Assembly (NCBI GenBank): GCA_040768445.1
Contig: JAXGMV010000001.1
Span: forward strand, 1,674,001-1,738,000
Length of the DNA stretch: 64,000 nucleotides
Source of the DNA: JAXGMV01 sp040768445
GTDB lineage: Bacteria; Chloroflexota; Anaerolineae; Anaerolineales; Anaerolineaceae
Direction of reading: 5' to 3'
Below the pieces are notes generated by a model. It was not told the DNA's origin, made no database searches, and saw nothing but the letters and a program-made list of their open reading frames with translations. The translations under genes and the position numbers were made by a program. Below, one piece after another: positions 8,547-17,921 of this stretch. Within the stretch, counting starts at the first letter, position 1. Every line of letters starts with the position of its first letter.

Positions 8547-11500
8547 TTACCTGATAAAAACTGCCTCTAATGTAAGATCACATGTCAGCGAAAGCTCTAC
8601 GCTTGCATCTGTTTCACTGCCTTTTGTCAGCCCTTCCCAGTGTGAAAAATGGTAACCCTCTCTGGGTATTGCAGTAACTGTAAATGGCACACCCTGGAAG
8701 TAAATCCCCGACCATGTTGCCGGGTCATTCACCCCGGGAGTCCCTTCCTGAATGTCTATCGTGTTGATGCGCACAGTCCCCTGAAGTGGATCCGTTCTGA
8801 GGGTTAACCTGGCTGTACCTGCCAGATCGAAAAATTCCACGAGCTGCTGCCGTTGAATATCGGGGCGTTGAATGGCAAAATCACGGATACTGTTAACATT
8901 CTTCAACCATGTTTCAACGGACCCTCCAAAAGTACCCCATCTTTCAATATGTGCTGGCATCTCTGGTAAATATTCGGATTCAACCTGGTCAACATGTGAA
9001 ATTACAACTTCCTCTTTGAAGTTTGTATTCAACAGGTCAGCGAAACGATTGACAAACTGTCTAACAAATCCCTGGTTTTGAAGCAGGGAGTTGAACAGGT
9101 AGTTTGCCTGTTTTTCATCTGCAGTCACCTTCATAAAACCATTGTAGGTTGGATCAACTAAACTATCATCCAAATCGATGAGCATCCAACGCCACTTGCC
9201 ATCATGACCATATTGTGACTGACTACTGGAGTCTGACACATCTACCTTTTTCTTCCAGAACATGATATTGCCACCGGGCCAATCTGAATGGCTGCTGTAG
9301 ATCTGTGAGACATAGTAATCGATGTAATTGTCCACATCCATTTGTTCTGTGATTTTTTCGTAGGCAACAGGATTGGCCAGCGAATCACCAGTCTTATAGC
9401 CTTTTGCTTCATAATTCTCGTCTATCATTCTTAACATGTCTTTGTAAAGTTTCTCATCCCCAGGTTCACCAAAGAACAAATAGGCCTCAGCTCGTTCACA
9501 GATAACGAGATCCTCAGGAGCGATACCGTAATAATTCTCAAAATATTTTGCGTCATACCTGGTGCGGAGATTATGTATTCCCCAATATTCGCCATTGAGG
9601 AAAACAACCACAGGGTAATTACCCTGGATGTCCAGGCTGATATTTTCCAGCAGACTCGGAAAAAGAATATCCCGTACCATTGTTTTTCCCAAATCGGCAT
9701 TTCCTCCGGTACGGAGAATAAGGGTTTCAAATGTATTAACAGTGTTGTCGTTGATGCGATTGTTCAACTGTGGGAAAAAATCAAACTGGAATAGACCCTG
9801 GCTGCCGTATAACCCATTCGCGTATAACCGCAGTGATTTCTGGGCATATTTTCTGGAAGCATTCCCATGAATTCGCAGGCCAATATCCTGCTCCACTAGC
9901 AACTCACCTTGTGGATTGAATAACTGGAAATCTGCCGGTCTCTCCCACCTGGGGCCTCTCTGAGTATAGTTCGCTGGGTTACGCCATTCGTTCGGGTCTT
10001 CGCCTTGATAAAGGTCACCTGGCACGTAAATCCCCATTTTTTCGCTAAATAAACCCTCAGGAGGTGAGATGATACTCACAATCGGGAAGGTATATTGACC
10101 GGTGATATTCTTGTCTACTAAATAGAAGTTAGTGGCTACTTGACTGGTTTTTCCATTCGCATTGACAACTAAGGCGCGAATAATCGTCCCTTTGTCTATC
10201 GTATCGGGTGGTGAATAATCCTGACTTTTACTGGTTTCAATTCCTGCGAACTGGTTGGGATCACCTGATTTGTCTCCTATGGTGATTGAATTGGCGTACA
10301 AAAAGGTACTTCCTTTTGGATGGTCTGGCAATGTATATGAGGGTAATGAGCCATCCATGGTATAAAAAATATTTCCGCCCTGTTCATTTGACTTTATAGT
10401 AAGTTCAATAACTTCTGAATAGAATCCGCTTGCATGTGAAAATTCCGGGGCTTGCACCTGATGGTCGCAATACGGCAGCGCATATGGATACCGGTAGGTG
10501 ACATTCTCCCAGTACGGTCGCAAGTTGTTATATGGATCTGTTTCTTCTGCTGAGAGCTTGTTACCTATGATATTCACGGTGGCGTGGACTCCAGCTGCTT
10601 TATCATCTTGCAGCGCGCCTTGTTGGATGAGGACAACCACAGGTTGTATGTCAGTAATCCCACAATTACGTATATTAAGATTATGTAATGATGTGAGTTT
10701 CGACAGGTGTTTCAGTTGATCACCAATTGTAATATTCCTGAGGATTAATTCTTGTAAAGATGTTAAATTCTCGAGCGGCGATATGTCCTCAACCATGTTG
10801 TTGGAATGAAGATTAAGGTAGGTGAGTTTACTGAGTCCAGCAACCGCAGAAATATCTTTGATCTGGTTTTGCCGCAGGTTCAACTCTTTAAGATTATTAA
10901 GGTTACGGACTGAAGCGATATAAACAATCTCATTCCTGCTTAAATCCAATATCTCCAATTTTCTAATCTTCTCTATTGGGCTGATATCGGTAATGCTGTT
11001 CTGGCGGAGGATTAGCTCTGTGAGACCTTTATTATCAGAAAGCGGCGACAGATCACTAATCTGATTGCCACTGAGATTCAACTTCTGAAGTTTTTTCAAT
11101 CTACTTATTTGGATCAGGTCTTGTATTTGATTTCCACTGAGGTTGAGCACTCTGAGATTTCTTGCTGCGTCGATTCCATCCAATCTTTCAATACTCAGGC
11201 CACTGAGATCCAGTTCGATTATTGATAATAATTGATGTTTGTATATCTTCCCTTCAGGTTTTTCAATCACTGCCCTAACGCCTTGTTCAAGAGCAGGATC
11301 TGAAAACACCACCTCCTGCTGAATTTGATTGTTTACAAAAACCATACCCAGTGAGGTAATGGTCACCCACAGCAGCGTAATCAATCCGCGTGCACGTAAT
11401 CTGCTTTTTATCATTTCCTGGTAAACTGCGAATAGTACAAGAATGATAAAAATAATGGTCACCACATCTGCTACCACACCTGTTGCCAGTATCACCTTCC

Positions 11501-12221
11501 GTGTCCTGTCTGCTGCTTGCCACGTGTTCGGCATTGACACAGTATAAGTAATCGTCTCGCTTGACTCGTTCGCAAGTTCCAGCGTGATACGATTATCGTT
11601 GTGAATGATTTCAACTGCACCTTTATCGGTACCAGTGTTAAACTCCAAGAAAACATCACCCGGGACATAACTCTCATAACGTACTGAATCTTGCTCTCCG
11701 TTGGCTGATGAAAACACGAGGCGATTATCTTTCAGCTGCCATCCGCCACCAATTTCTATTTCACTTAATGTAATTGGATAATAATTTCCATTTGGCAATT
11801 TTTGCCTGAAAATGGAAATGAGGGCAATCTCTTGCTCTGTATCGTTGTTCTGAGTGGTCAGAACAGGTCTGATTTCCAAAGATAGATATTTGGGGTAAAC
11901 CGGTATTTTGTAAAAAAGTCCAATGAAGAGAATAGAAATACCAACACTGATTATTAGGAGTTTACGAAGATCATGGCCGCTGATAACGGACATGAGCCTC
12001 TTGACTGGTGGGAGAATCAAAGTCAATCCAATTATCGTAATGACCAACCACATAAGTCCGAAGAGAAAAAGTTTGTTGCTGCGTGATAGAAATAGAAAAT
12101 CAGTGAAATGCAACGCGATACTCACCGATAATATTGCAGCTGCTGAAGCTGTAAGTATCAACGCTATGGGAAAGTTGGATTTTTGTTTCTTAAGAAATAC
12201 ATAAAAATTAGATTTACCCAT
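8547..12221 (-). CDS. Large membrane-anchored LRR / CotH-kinase protein
   Basis: 1224 aa. In order: three hydrophobic segments in residues 18-110, an extracellular-looking beta region, two more around 243-300, an internalin-type leucine-rich repeat block at about 335-540 (LNLSGNQI, LILRQNSI, LDLSRNEI, LNLRQNQI), a chitobiase C-terminal-like module near 600-700 (IFYTMDGSLP), a CotH kinase domain at about 740-1090 and an InlB B-repeat-like tail (GYHFSHWEGL). CotH proteins are atypical protein kinases. Here the candidate metal/ATP residues lie in HSDWPGGNIMFW (near 978) and LIDLDDSLVDP (near 1017). ATG 12221 lacks a Shine-Dalgarno. The 267-bp gap before DUF4956 is AT-rich with one small TTAGGTTT/AAACCTAA inverted repeat. 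Confidence 0.88.
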   Translation of the reverse strand: MGKSNFYVFLKKQKSNFPIALILTASAAAILSVSIALHFTDFLFLSRSNKLFLFGLMWLVITIIGLTLILPPVKRLMSVISGHDLRKLLIISVGISILFIGLFYKIPVYPKYLSLEIRPVLTTQNNDTEQEIALISIFRQKLPNGNYYPITLSEIEIGGGWQLKDNRLVFSSANGEQDSVRYESYVPGDVFLEFNTGTDKGAVEIIHNDNRITLELANESSETITYTVSMPNTWQAADRTRKVILATGVVADVVTIIFIILVLFAVYQEMIKSRLRARGLITLLWVTITSLGMVFVNNQIQQEVVFSDPALEQGVRAVIEKPEGKIYKHQLLSIIELDLSGLSIERLDGIDAARNLRVLNLSGNQIQDLIQISRLKKLQKLNLSGNQISDLSPLSDNKGLTELILRQNSITDISPIEKIRKLEILDLSRNEIVYIASVRNLNNLKELNLRQNQIKDISAVAGLSKLTYLNLHSNNMVEDISPLENLTSLQELILRNITIGDQLKHLSKLTSLHNLNIRNCGITDIQPVVVLIQQGALQDDKAAGVHATVNIIGNKLSAEETDPYNNLRPYWENVTYRYPYALPYCDHQVQAPEFSHASGFYSEVIELTIKSNEQGGNIFYTMDGSLPSYTLPDHPKGSTFLYANSITIGDKSGDPNQFAGIETSKSQDYSPPDTIDKGTIIRALVVNANGKTSQVATNFYLVDKNITGQYTFPIVSIISPPEGLFSEKMGIYVPGDLYQGEDPNEWRNPANYTQRGPRWERPADFQLFNPQGELLVEQDIGLRIHGNASRKYAQKSLRLYANGLYGSQGLFQFDFFPQLNNRINDNTVNTFETLILRTGGNADLGKTMVRDILFPSLLENISLDIQGNYPVVVFLNGEYWGIHNLRTRYDAKYFENYYGIAPEDLVICERAEAYLFFGEPGDEKLYKDMLRMIDENYEAKGYKTGDSLANPVAYEKITEQMDVDNYIDYYVSQIYSSHSDWPGGNIMFWKKKVDVSDSSSQSQYGHDGKWRWMLIDLDDSLVDPTYNGFMKVTADEKQANYLFNSLLQNQGFVRQFVNRFADLLNTNFKEEVVISHVDQVESEYLPEMPAHIERWGTFGGSVETWLKNVNSIRDFAIQRPDIQRQQLVEFFDLAGTARLTLRTDPLQGTVRINTIDIQEGTPGVNDPATWSGIYFQGVPFTVTAIPREGYHFSHWEGLTKGSETDASVELSLTCDLTLEAVFIR

Positions 12222-12333
12222 GTTGCTAAATATATTACATTTTCTGCGATCAGACTACACCATTTTTTACATTACAATTACCTCAAGATCCAAGGCTAAG
12301 CTCAGTGGATCAAACCGCTTAGTGAGGTGAAAT

Positions 12334-14175
12334 ATGGCTGACTCCAGTTATTTATCTCAATTATTGACCCTGCCTGAAGTGCGGGGCGCGTATTTATCTC
12401 CCGACGGCAAATGGATAGCCTTCAACTGGGTGCGCCGGCACGAGAACCAGGATGTGTTTGTTGTTCCTGTGAATGGCTCAATCCCTCCGCTGGCTATGAC
12501 ACATACGCCCGAAGCCACATCCTTTGTCAACTGGCTGCCGGATACCTCGGGCATTCTTGTAGAAGAGGACCACGACCGGGATGAATTTACCCGTCTATTT
12601 TTAGTTACGCTTGATAAGCCGGAAGTTATGGCGCCGTTGACCGAAGACCGCCCACCGTATTTCCTGCGCGGCGGCAGTATGCTGCCGGATAAGCAGTCTA
12701 TTGTTTATGGTGCTAATTTTGACTTTGACTCTGAATCTGTCCTTGAGGAAACCTGCATCTACCTGCATAATCTGCAAACAAAAAATCGTATTCGGCTTGC
12801 CCGACCGCTAAAGCCGGGAACCCGCTCTATCAGGCTGAACCGGCAGGGCTCAATGCTGCTGTATGACCGCAAGGATCGAAACCCTGCCGGCGCCCAGGTG
12901 CACCTGCTTGATCTGGCCAGCCGGGAAGACAGGGAGCTATTCAACTTTGGCAATTCAGTCAAAACGTTTGCCAGCTGGTTCCCGGATGGTGAACGAATCC
13001 TCGTCTTAACAGAATCAAAAGATGGCAGCGCTCAAGGCTATAACAGCCTGGGTGTGTATGACCTGAATACTGAGACTTTGGAATGGCTGGTTGATGATCC
13101 AAACCGAAACATTGAATCAGCCTATGTTACGCCGGATGGCACTGTGATCTTTATTGAGGTTGAAAATGCTGTTCTGAAATCTTTCATGCTTGATAGGCAT
13201 AATCTTCAGCCTGTACCCTTCAACACCGCACAGGGGAACCTGATGGTGCTTGGACGTTCAGGCGCTGAGCGCTGGGTTGGGGTGTATTACGCTTCCAATC
13301 ACCCGCGTGATCTGGTGACTTTTACCATGCAGGATGGCACCGTCAGCGATCTTGTATCTTTGACTGGTGTCTGGTCGCTCACCGAGTTGACACCGGCTGA
13401 CCTGGCTTCTGCTGAGCCTTACAGCTGGCAGTCAACTGATGACCTGACGATTTGCGGCTGGCTTTACCGCGCACAGCCAAACTCAAAAAGAGCTGTCATC
13501 TATGTGCACGGCGGCCCTACTTCACACTCTGAAGATGCCATCAATGTACAGATCCAGTCTTTTGTAAAACAAGGCCTCAATGTTTTGGATGTCAATTATC
13601 GCGGCAGCACCGGGCATGGGCTAGCCTTTCGAAAGGCAATCCTGGTGGACGGCTGGGGAGGGCGTGAGCAGGATGATATTGCCAGTGGAGCGAAGGCATT
13701 GATTGACAATGGCCTGGCTGAACCCGGCAGGGTGGGTGTGACAGGCACATCCTATGGCGGCTACTCGTCCTGGTGCCAGATTACCCACACGCCGTGCGAG
13801 GTTATTGCGGCATCAGCACCTATCTGCGGTATGACTGATCTGGTGATTGACTACCACACCACGCGGCCGGATTTACGCCCTTACAGTGCCGAGATGCTTG
13901 GTGGTACACCGGATGAACTGCCCGAAAAATATTACCAGCGGTCGCCGATTAACTTTGTCAACCAAATCACGGGAAATTTACTGATTATTCAAGGTGCACG
14001 TGACCCCAATGTGACGCCTGAGAATGTGGAACAGGTCAAGAAAGCACTGGACGAAAACCATATCCCGTACGAAACACTCGTGTTTGCTGATGAAGGTCAC
14101 GGCATTGGCAAGCCAAAAAACCAGCTGGTGCTCATCCAACGACTGGCTGAATTTTTTGCTTCATCCCTTGGTTAA
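12334..14175 (+). CDS. S9 family prolyl-oligopeptidase-type serine peptidase
   Basis: 613 aa, cytoplasmic (no signal peptide). An N-terminal beta-propeller (WD40-like TolB repeats, residues about 10-360, opening with YLSPDGKWIAFNW) precedes an alpha/beta-hydrolase domain. Catalytic residues can be placed: nucleophile Ser in GTSYGGYSSW, Asp in QGARDPNVTPE and His in DEGHGIGK. The oxyanion-side motif YVHGGPTSHSED is also present. Such enzymes trim short peptides. ATG 12334 follows GTGAGGTGAAAT. The stop is 24 bp before the S41 start, suggesting a two-gene peptidase operon. Its first ~90 bp are duplicated as a decayed fragment at 6682. Confidence 0.93.
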   Translation: MADSSYLSQLLTLPEVRGAYLSPDGKWIAFNWVRRHENQDVFVVPVNGSIPPLAMTHTPEATSFVNWLPDTSGILVEEDHDRDEFTRLFLVTLDKPEVMAPLTEDRPPYFLRGGSMLPDKQSIVYGANFDFDSESVLEETCIYLHNLQTKNRIRLARPLKPGTRSIRLNRQGSMLLYDRKDRNPAGAQVHLLDLASREDRELFNFGNSVKTFASWFPDGERILVLTESKDGSAQGYNSLGVYDLNTETLEWLVDDPNRNIESAYVTPDGTVIFIEVENAVLKSFMLDRHNLQPVPFNTAQGNLMVLGRSGAERWVGVYYASNHPRDLVTFTMQDGTVSDLVSLTGVWSLTELTPADLASAEPYSWQSTDDLTICGWLYRAQPNSKRAVIYVHGGPTSHSEDAINVQIQSFVKQGLNVLDVNYRGSTGHGLAFRKAILVDGWGGREQDDIASGAKALIDNGLAEPGRVGVTGTSYGGYSSWCQITHTPCEVIAASAPICGMTDLVIDYHTTRPDLRPYSAEMLGGTPDELPEKYYQRSPINFVNQITGNLLIIQGARDPNVTPENVEQVKKALDENHIPYETLVFADEGHGIGKPKNQLVLIQRLAEFFASSLG

Positions 14176-14198
14176 TGTCTCACAAATCAGGAGTAAAA

Positions 14199-16253
14199 AT
14201 GAAATTAGATAAAAAATTATTATTTATCATTTTGGCAGCCCTGTCAGTTCTGGTAATTGCGTGCTCTTTTTCAAATATCGAAATCAGTAAAAAAGATGAT
14301 GCGCAGTCTACCAATACAGCTGCAGTCCCCACGTTTCCTTCTCCTACGCTGGTGCCATCTACTGTGCAAGATCCTTCACAGGGCATGGTACTGGTGACGG
14401 GTGATTTTGCTTACACCAATGATTTTTATCCTGAAGGTTATGCTTACGAGTATTCGGTGTCCATGATCGATATGACAGGGTTTGTCCTGCGTGATGAAGA
14501 GTGGGAAATGCCGGTTGAAGCGCAGGTGCTGGGTTTTGTGCAGGTGAATACGGATGAAAATAACGGCACATACCGCATGTCACTGCCGGCCAGACCGTCA
14601 GGCAGTATGAATGACGTAGACCAGGACGGTGAAGCAAACACCGGTGTCCAGGTTTTTGCGATTGAATTCAGCCCGAACTGGACGGATGGTCCTTTTTACG
14701 AAGGAGACGATCTGTATCTGGGATGGGCGTCCTACCTGGCAACGGTCAAAGTAGATACTGAAGATAACAACGAGGTTACCGGCGGAAAGCTTATCGTCTG
14801 GGCGCCGGATGATGAGCAGAAATTTCCCAATGGTTTTGGACCAGATGGACTGCTGTTTACCGCTGACGACCCGGTAGTGAGCCTTCCGGCTGGATATTCC
14901 ATGGTTGACCTGGATCAAACGCCTTTTTCTTTTTCAAACAGGGCTGAGGAACAGGCAGAACTGTACGAGCCGCAGGATGTGGCTGTCAAAGACTTTTCAG
15001 CGCTCAGCTATGTGGAAGCATTTGACAGCATGTTTGAGATTGTCAGCAAGGAATACGCCTTCAATGGTATTGATGACAAGCAGCCTGACTGGGATAGCCT
15101 GTATGCTGACCTTTCGCCGCGTGTAAAAAATGCCCAGGAACAAAGGGATGACTATGGCTTTTACCTGGCTCTGCGGGACTTTGTGATGGCTTTCAAAGAC
15201 GGTCATGTCTCACTGGATGGCGCTGAACCAGGGCAAACCTACCTTGCGGAAAATATCCTGGGCGGTTTTGGCCTTTCAGCACGGGAGTTGGATGATGGAC
15301 GAATAATTGTGGTGTACATCCTTGATGATGGACCGGCAGATAAAGCGGGCATTCAGGTGGGCGCTGAGATCACTGCCTATAACAACCAGCCTATCGCCAG
15401 CGCAATCTCAGAAGCTGTCCCCTTCTCTCCACAGTCCACAGATTTTGGCTTGCGTTATGAACAGGTGCTCTTCCGCTTTAGAAGCGGCATTGATGATGAA
15501 ATTGACGTCAAATATAAAAACCCGGGACAACCTGAAAAATCTGCCAAACTGAAGGCAGTTTATGAATTGGATAGCCTGTATGCCACTTACCTGGGCGGCT
15601 CTGCCGAAGAAATTACCCTCCCCATTGAATATGCAATTCTGGAATCGGGCGCTGGATATGTGCAGATTAACTCCAACTCTGATGACCTCAACCTGTCATA
15701 CCGCTTGTTCAAACGAGCGCTCAAGGTGTTTGAGGAGAACGGCATCACCTCCCTGCTGATTGATATGCGTCTCAACTTCGGCGGTTCCCCGCTTGGGCTG
15801 GCAGGTCACCTGACAGACCAGGAGATAATGCTTGGTCAGCTGTCATATTACAGCGAGAAGACCGGTCAGTTTGAACCGGATGGCCTGCCTGACAGGGTTA
15901 TTCCAAGTATCAATCAATTCCGTTTTGACAATATTGTCCTGCTGGTTGATCAGTTCTGTTATTCAGCCTGTGAGATAGAAGCCTATGCCTTCAGCCAGGT
16001 GCCAGGTGTTGAAGTTTTGGGACAGTTCCCAACAGCTGGTGTGGAAGCTGAAACAGCCCGAGGTGATTTCCTCCTGCCGGAAGGTATGGCCATCACTGTG
16101 CCAACCGGGCGATTCACCCTGCCGGACGGCAGTATTATGCTGGAGGGCCAGGGTGTTGAGTTGGATGTGCGCATTCCGGTAAGCGAGGAACTGCTGCTTG
16201 CCCCCGGTGATCCGGTGCTGGATTATGCTGAAGACTACCTGATGGGAAATTGA
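14199..16253 (+). CDS. S41 family C-terminal-processing-type peptidase, lipoprotein
   Basis: 684 aa from ATG 14199, chosen because CAGGAGTAAAA precedes it; an ATG at 14175 overlapping the S9 stop would hide the signal. The lipobox LVIAC (Cys22) indicates a surface lipoprotein. A ~230-residue N-terminal module of unknown type follows, then a helical region, a PDZ-like domain (GFGLSARELDDGRIIVVYIL, GPADKAGIQVGAEI) and the S41 catalytic core near 460-650, with the Ser in DQFCYSACEIEAYAF. Members cleave near C-termini of secreted proteins. It probably works with the upstream S9 peptidase in peptide use. A strong terminator follows. Confidence 0.9.
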   Translation: MKLDKKLLFIILAALSVLVIACSFSNIEISKKDDAQSTNTAAVPTFPSPTLVPSTVQDPSQGMVLVTGDFAYTNDFYPEGYAYEYSVSMIDMTGFVLRDEEWEMPVEAQVLGFVQVNTDENNGTYRMSLPARPSGSMNDVDQDGEANTGVQVFAIEFSPNWTDGPFYEGDDLYLGWASYLATVKVDTEDNNEVTGGKLIVWAPDDEQKFPNGFGPDGLLFTADDPVVSLPAGYSMVDLDQTPFSFSNRAEEQAELYEPQDVAVKDFSALSYVEAFDSMFEIVSKEYAFNGIDDKQPDWDSLYADLSPRVKNAQEQRDDYGFYLALRDFVMAFKDGHVSLDGAEPGQTYLAENILGGFGLSARELDDGRIIVVYILDDGPADKAGIQVGAEITAYNNQPIASAISEAVPFSPQSTDFGLRYEQVLFRFRSGIDDEIDVKYKNPGQPEKSAKLKAVYELDSLYATYLGGSAEEITLPIEYAILESGAGYVQINSNSDDLNLSYRLFKRALKVFEENGITSLLIDMRLNFGGSPLGLAGHLTDQEIMLGQLSYYSEKTGQFEPDGLPDRVIPSINQFRFDNIVLLVDQFCYSACEIEAYAFSQVPGVEVLGQFPTAGVEAETARGDFLLPEGMAITVPTGRFTLPDGSIMLEGQGVELDVRIPVSEELLLAPGDPVLDYAEDYLMGN

Positions 16254-16264
16254 TCAACAATCAA

Positions 16265-16296
16265 ACAAGAGCGGCGCACAGCCGCTCTTGTCTTTT
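16265..16296 (+). terminator. Rho-independent terminator after S41 peptidase
   Basis: ACAAGAGCGGC (16265-16275) pairs perfectly with GCCGCTCTTGT (16281-16291), with loop GCACA, followed by CTTTT. It closes the S9-S41 transcription unit. Confidence 0.9.
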
Positions 16297-16334
16297 AAGT
16301 TGGTTTACTGTGTGTTTAAGGATTCAAAGATAAA

Positions 16335-17141
16335 CTATTTTCGAAATGCCCTGACGGCATCCATAAAGGTTTTAACCCTGTCAGCCTCCACTTCATTCCA
16401 GGTCTTGCCGTCACGTTTGAATGTCGTCCCAACCACTGCACCGTCGGCGAAAGCCAGTTGAGATTGTACATTATCAGGCCGTAAGCCGGTATTGGCAAAT
16501 ACTGGCGTGTCCGGAACCGCGTCCTTAACAATCTTGAGCACCTGCGTCGAGGTTTCTGATCCAGCAGTCAGGCCGGATACGCACAATCCATCAGGCCGGC
16601 AGTTGAAGACTGTGGAACGGGCGATGCTGGCGATGTCGCGCTCAGCCAGGTAGCTGGCAGATTCAGGGACGATGTTATATAAAAGTTTCACAGTTTGGGC
16701 GTGAACTGCATATTGATGACGGACAATTGCGCCGCTGTTGGTGTTCCATATGCCAAAATCGCTGGCATAGACACCGGAGAAGATCTCTCTGACGAATTTT
16801 GCACCGGTTGCAGCCGCCAGGTCAATGGATGCTTCAGGATCCCACAGCACGTTGACGCCAAAGGGGATATTGATCTCAGGGAACAATTCAACGACGATAC
16901 GAGCCATGCTGATTGGCGTGATGGGTTCGACCTTGGTCAGGTAGGGCAGGCTGAACTCATTGGAAAACATCAATGCATCAACACCGCCAGCCTGAAGTGC
17001 CAGGACATCCTTGCGGGCGGTATCTACCAGCCATGACATGCCTTTTTGAGGATCATACTGCGGGTCTCCGGGTAAAGCCCTGATGTGTACCATTGCAATA
17101 ATGGGTTTGTTTGTTTCAAAAGTGCTTTTCAACCAGTCCAT
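16335..17141 (-). CDS. BtpA/SgcQ family TIM-barrel protein
   Basis: 268 aa with the BtpA/SgcQ family pattern: IIAMVHIRALPGDPQYD near residue 14, AGGVDALMFSNEFSLPY, PFGVNVLWDPEASIDLAAAT, and the barrel-closing segments PVFANTGLRPDNV and DGAVVGTTFKRDG, which resemble phosphate-binding loops. BtpA was named for its effect on photosystem I in cyanobacteria; SgcQ-like members sit in sugar operons. The reaction is unknown for this subfamily. The gene stands alone on the minus strand between the S9-S41 operon and an HD hydrolase. Confidence 0.85.
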   Translation of the reverse strand: MDWLKSTFETNKPIIAMVHIRALPGDPQYDPQKGMSWLVDTARKDVLALQAGGVDALMFSNEFSLPYLTKVEPITPISMARIVVELFPEINIPFGVNVLWDPEASIDLAAATGAKFVREIFSGVYASDFGIWNTNSGAIVRHQYAVHAQTVKLLYNIVPESASYLAERDIASIARSTVFNCRPDGLCVSGLTAGSETSTQVLKIVKDAVPDTPVFANTGLRPDNVQSQLAFADGAVVGTTFKRDGKTWNEVEADRVKTFMDAVRAFRK

Positions 17142-17303
17142 TTTTTAACTCCATCAACAGCCAAATTTTCGTGACTAATGCAGCCTCCAGTCTATTTTAC
17201 ATGATAAGCGATCCGGCGCTGAGTGTTTTCACCGCAGCGCTGCTATATAATTGTGAGGTAGACTGTGATGATTCAAAACCAAATTTATTAGACAGGAAAA
17301 TCC

Positions 17304-17921
17304 ATGCATAAAACCATTGACAGTGATCGTTTGAACCAGCAGATTGCTTTTATCACGGCAATTGATGCCTTGAAAGAGATCATTCGCAGAACTTCCATCG
17401 TGAGCGGCTCTCGGCTGGAAAATACGGCAGAGCATTCCTGGCACGCTGCAATGAGCGCAGTGATCCTGCAGGAGTATGCTGAAGAGCCAGTGGACGTGTT
17501 CCGAGTGGCGCAGATGCTGCTGGTGCATGATATCGTTGAGATCCTTGCCGGCGACACGTTTATTTATGATATAGAGAATGGTGCGACACAGGAAACACGC
17601 GAACGCAGTGCGGCTGATCAGTTGTTTGGAATGCTGCCAGCAGATCAGGCAATTTTGTTCAGGCAGCTTTGGGATGAATTTGAATCGCTGGAGACACCTG
17701 AGTCACGCTTTGGTAAGTCTATTGACCGATTGATGCCCCTGTTGTTGAACTATGCTAACGGCGGCATCTCATGGAAAGAAAATGGGATCAACGATCGCAT
17801 GGTTGCAACTGTTAATGCCCGCATTAAGCCCGGTTCAACCCTATTGTGGGAATATGCCGATCTGCTCAGACTGCAGTCTGTCGAAAAGGGTTTTCTGGAT
17901 TCACATTTGGGAGATGATTAA
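17304..17921 (+). CDS. HD-domain phosphohydrolase (YfbR/HDDC2-like)
   Basis: 205 aa. The HD metal site is visible as AEHSWHAA near residue 38, LVHDIVEILAGD near 73 and a distal Asp in SIDRLMPLLLNY near 140. Length and spacing match the YfbR/HDDC2 type, which dephosphorylates deoxynucleoside 5'-monophosphates; specificity here is inferred. ATG 17304 follows ACAGGAAAATCC. A TATAAT with an upstream TGC lies at 17246-17251. Its 3' end overlaps the convergent AEC transporter gene by four bases. Confidence 0.82.
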   Translation: MHKTIDSDRLNQQIAFITAIDALKEIIRRTSIVSGSRLENTAEHSWHAAMSAVILQEYAEEPVDVFRVAQMLLVHDIVEILAGDTFIYDIENGATQETRERSAADQLFGMLPADQAILFRQLWDEFESLETPESRFGKSIDRLMPLLLNYANGGISWKENGINDRMVATVNARIKPGSTLLWEYADLLRLQSVEKGFLDSHLGDD

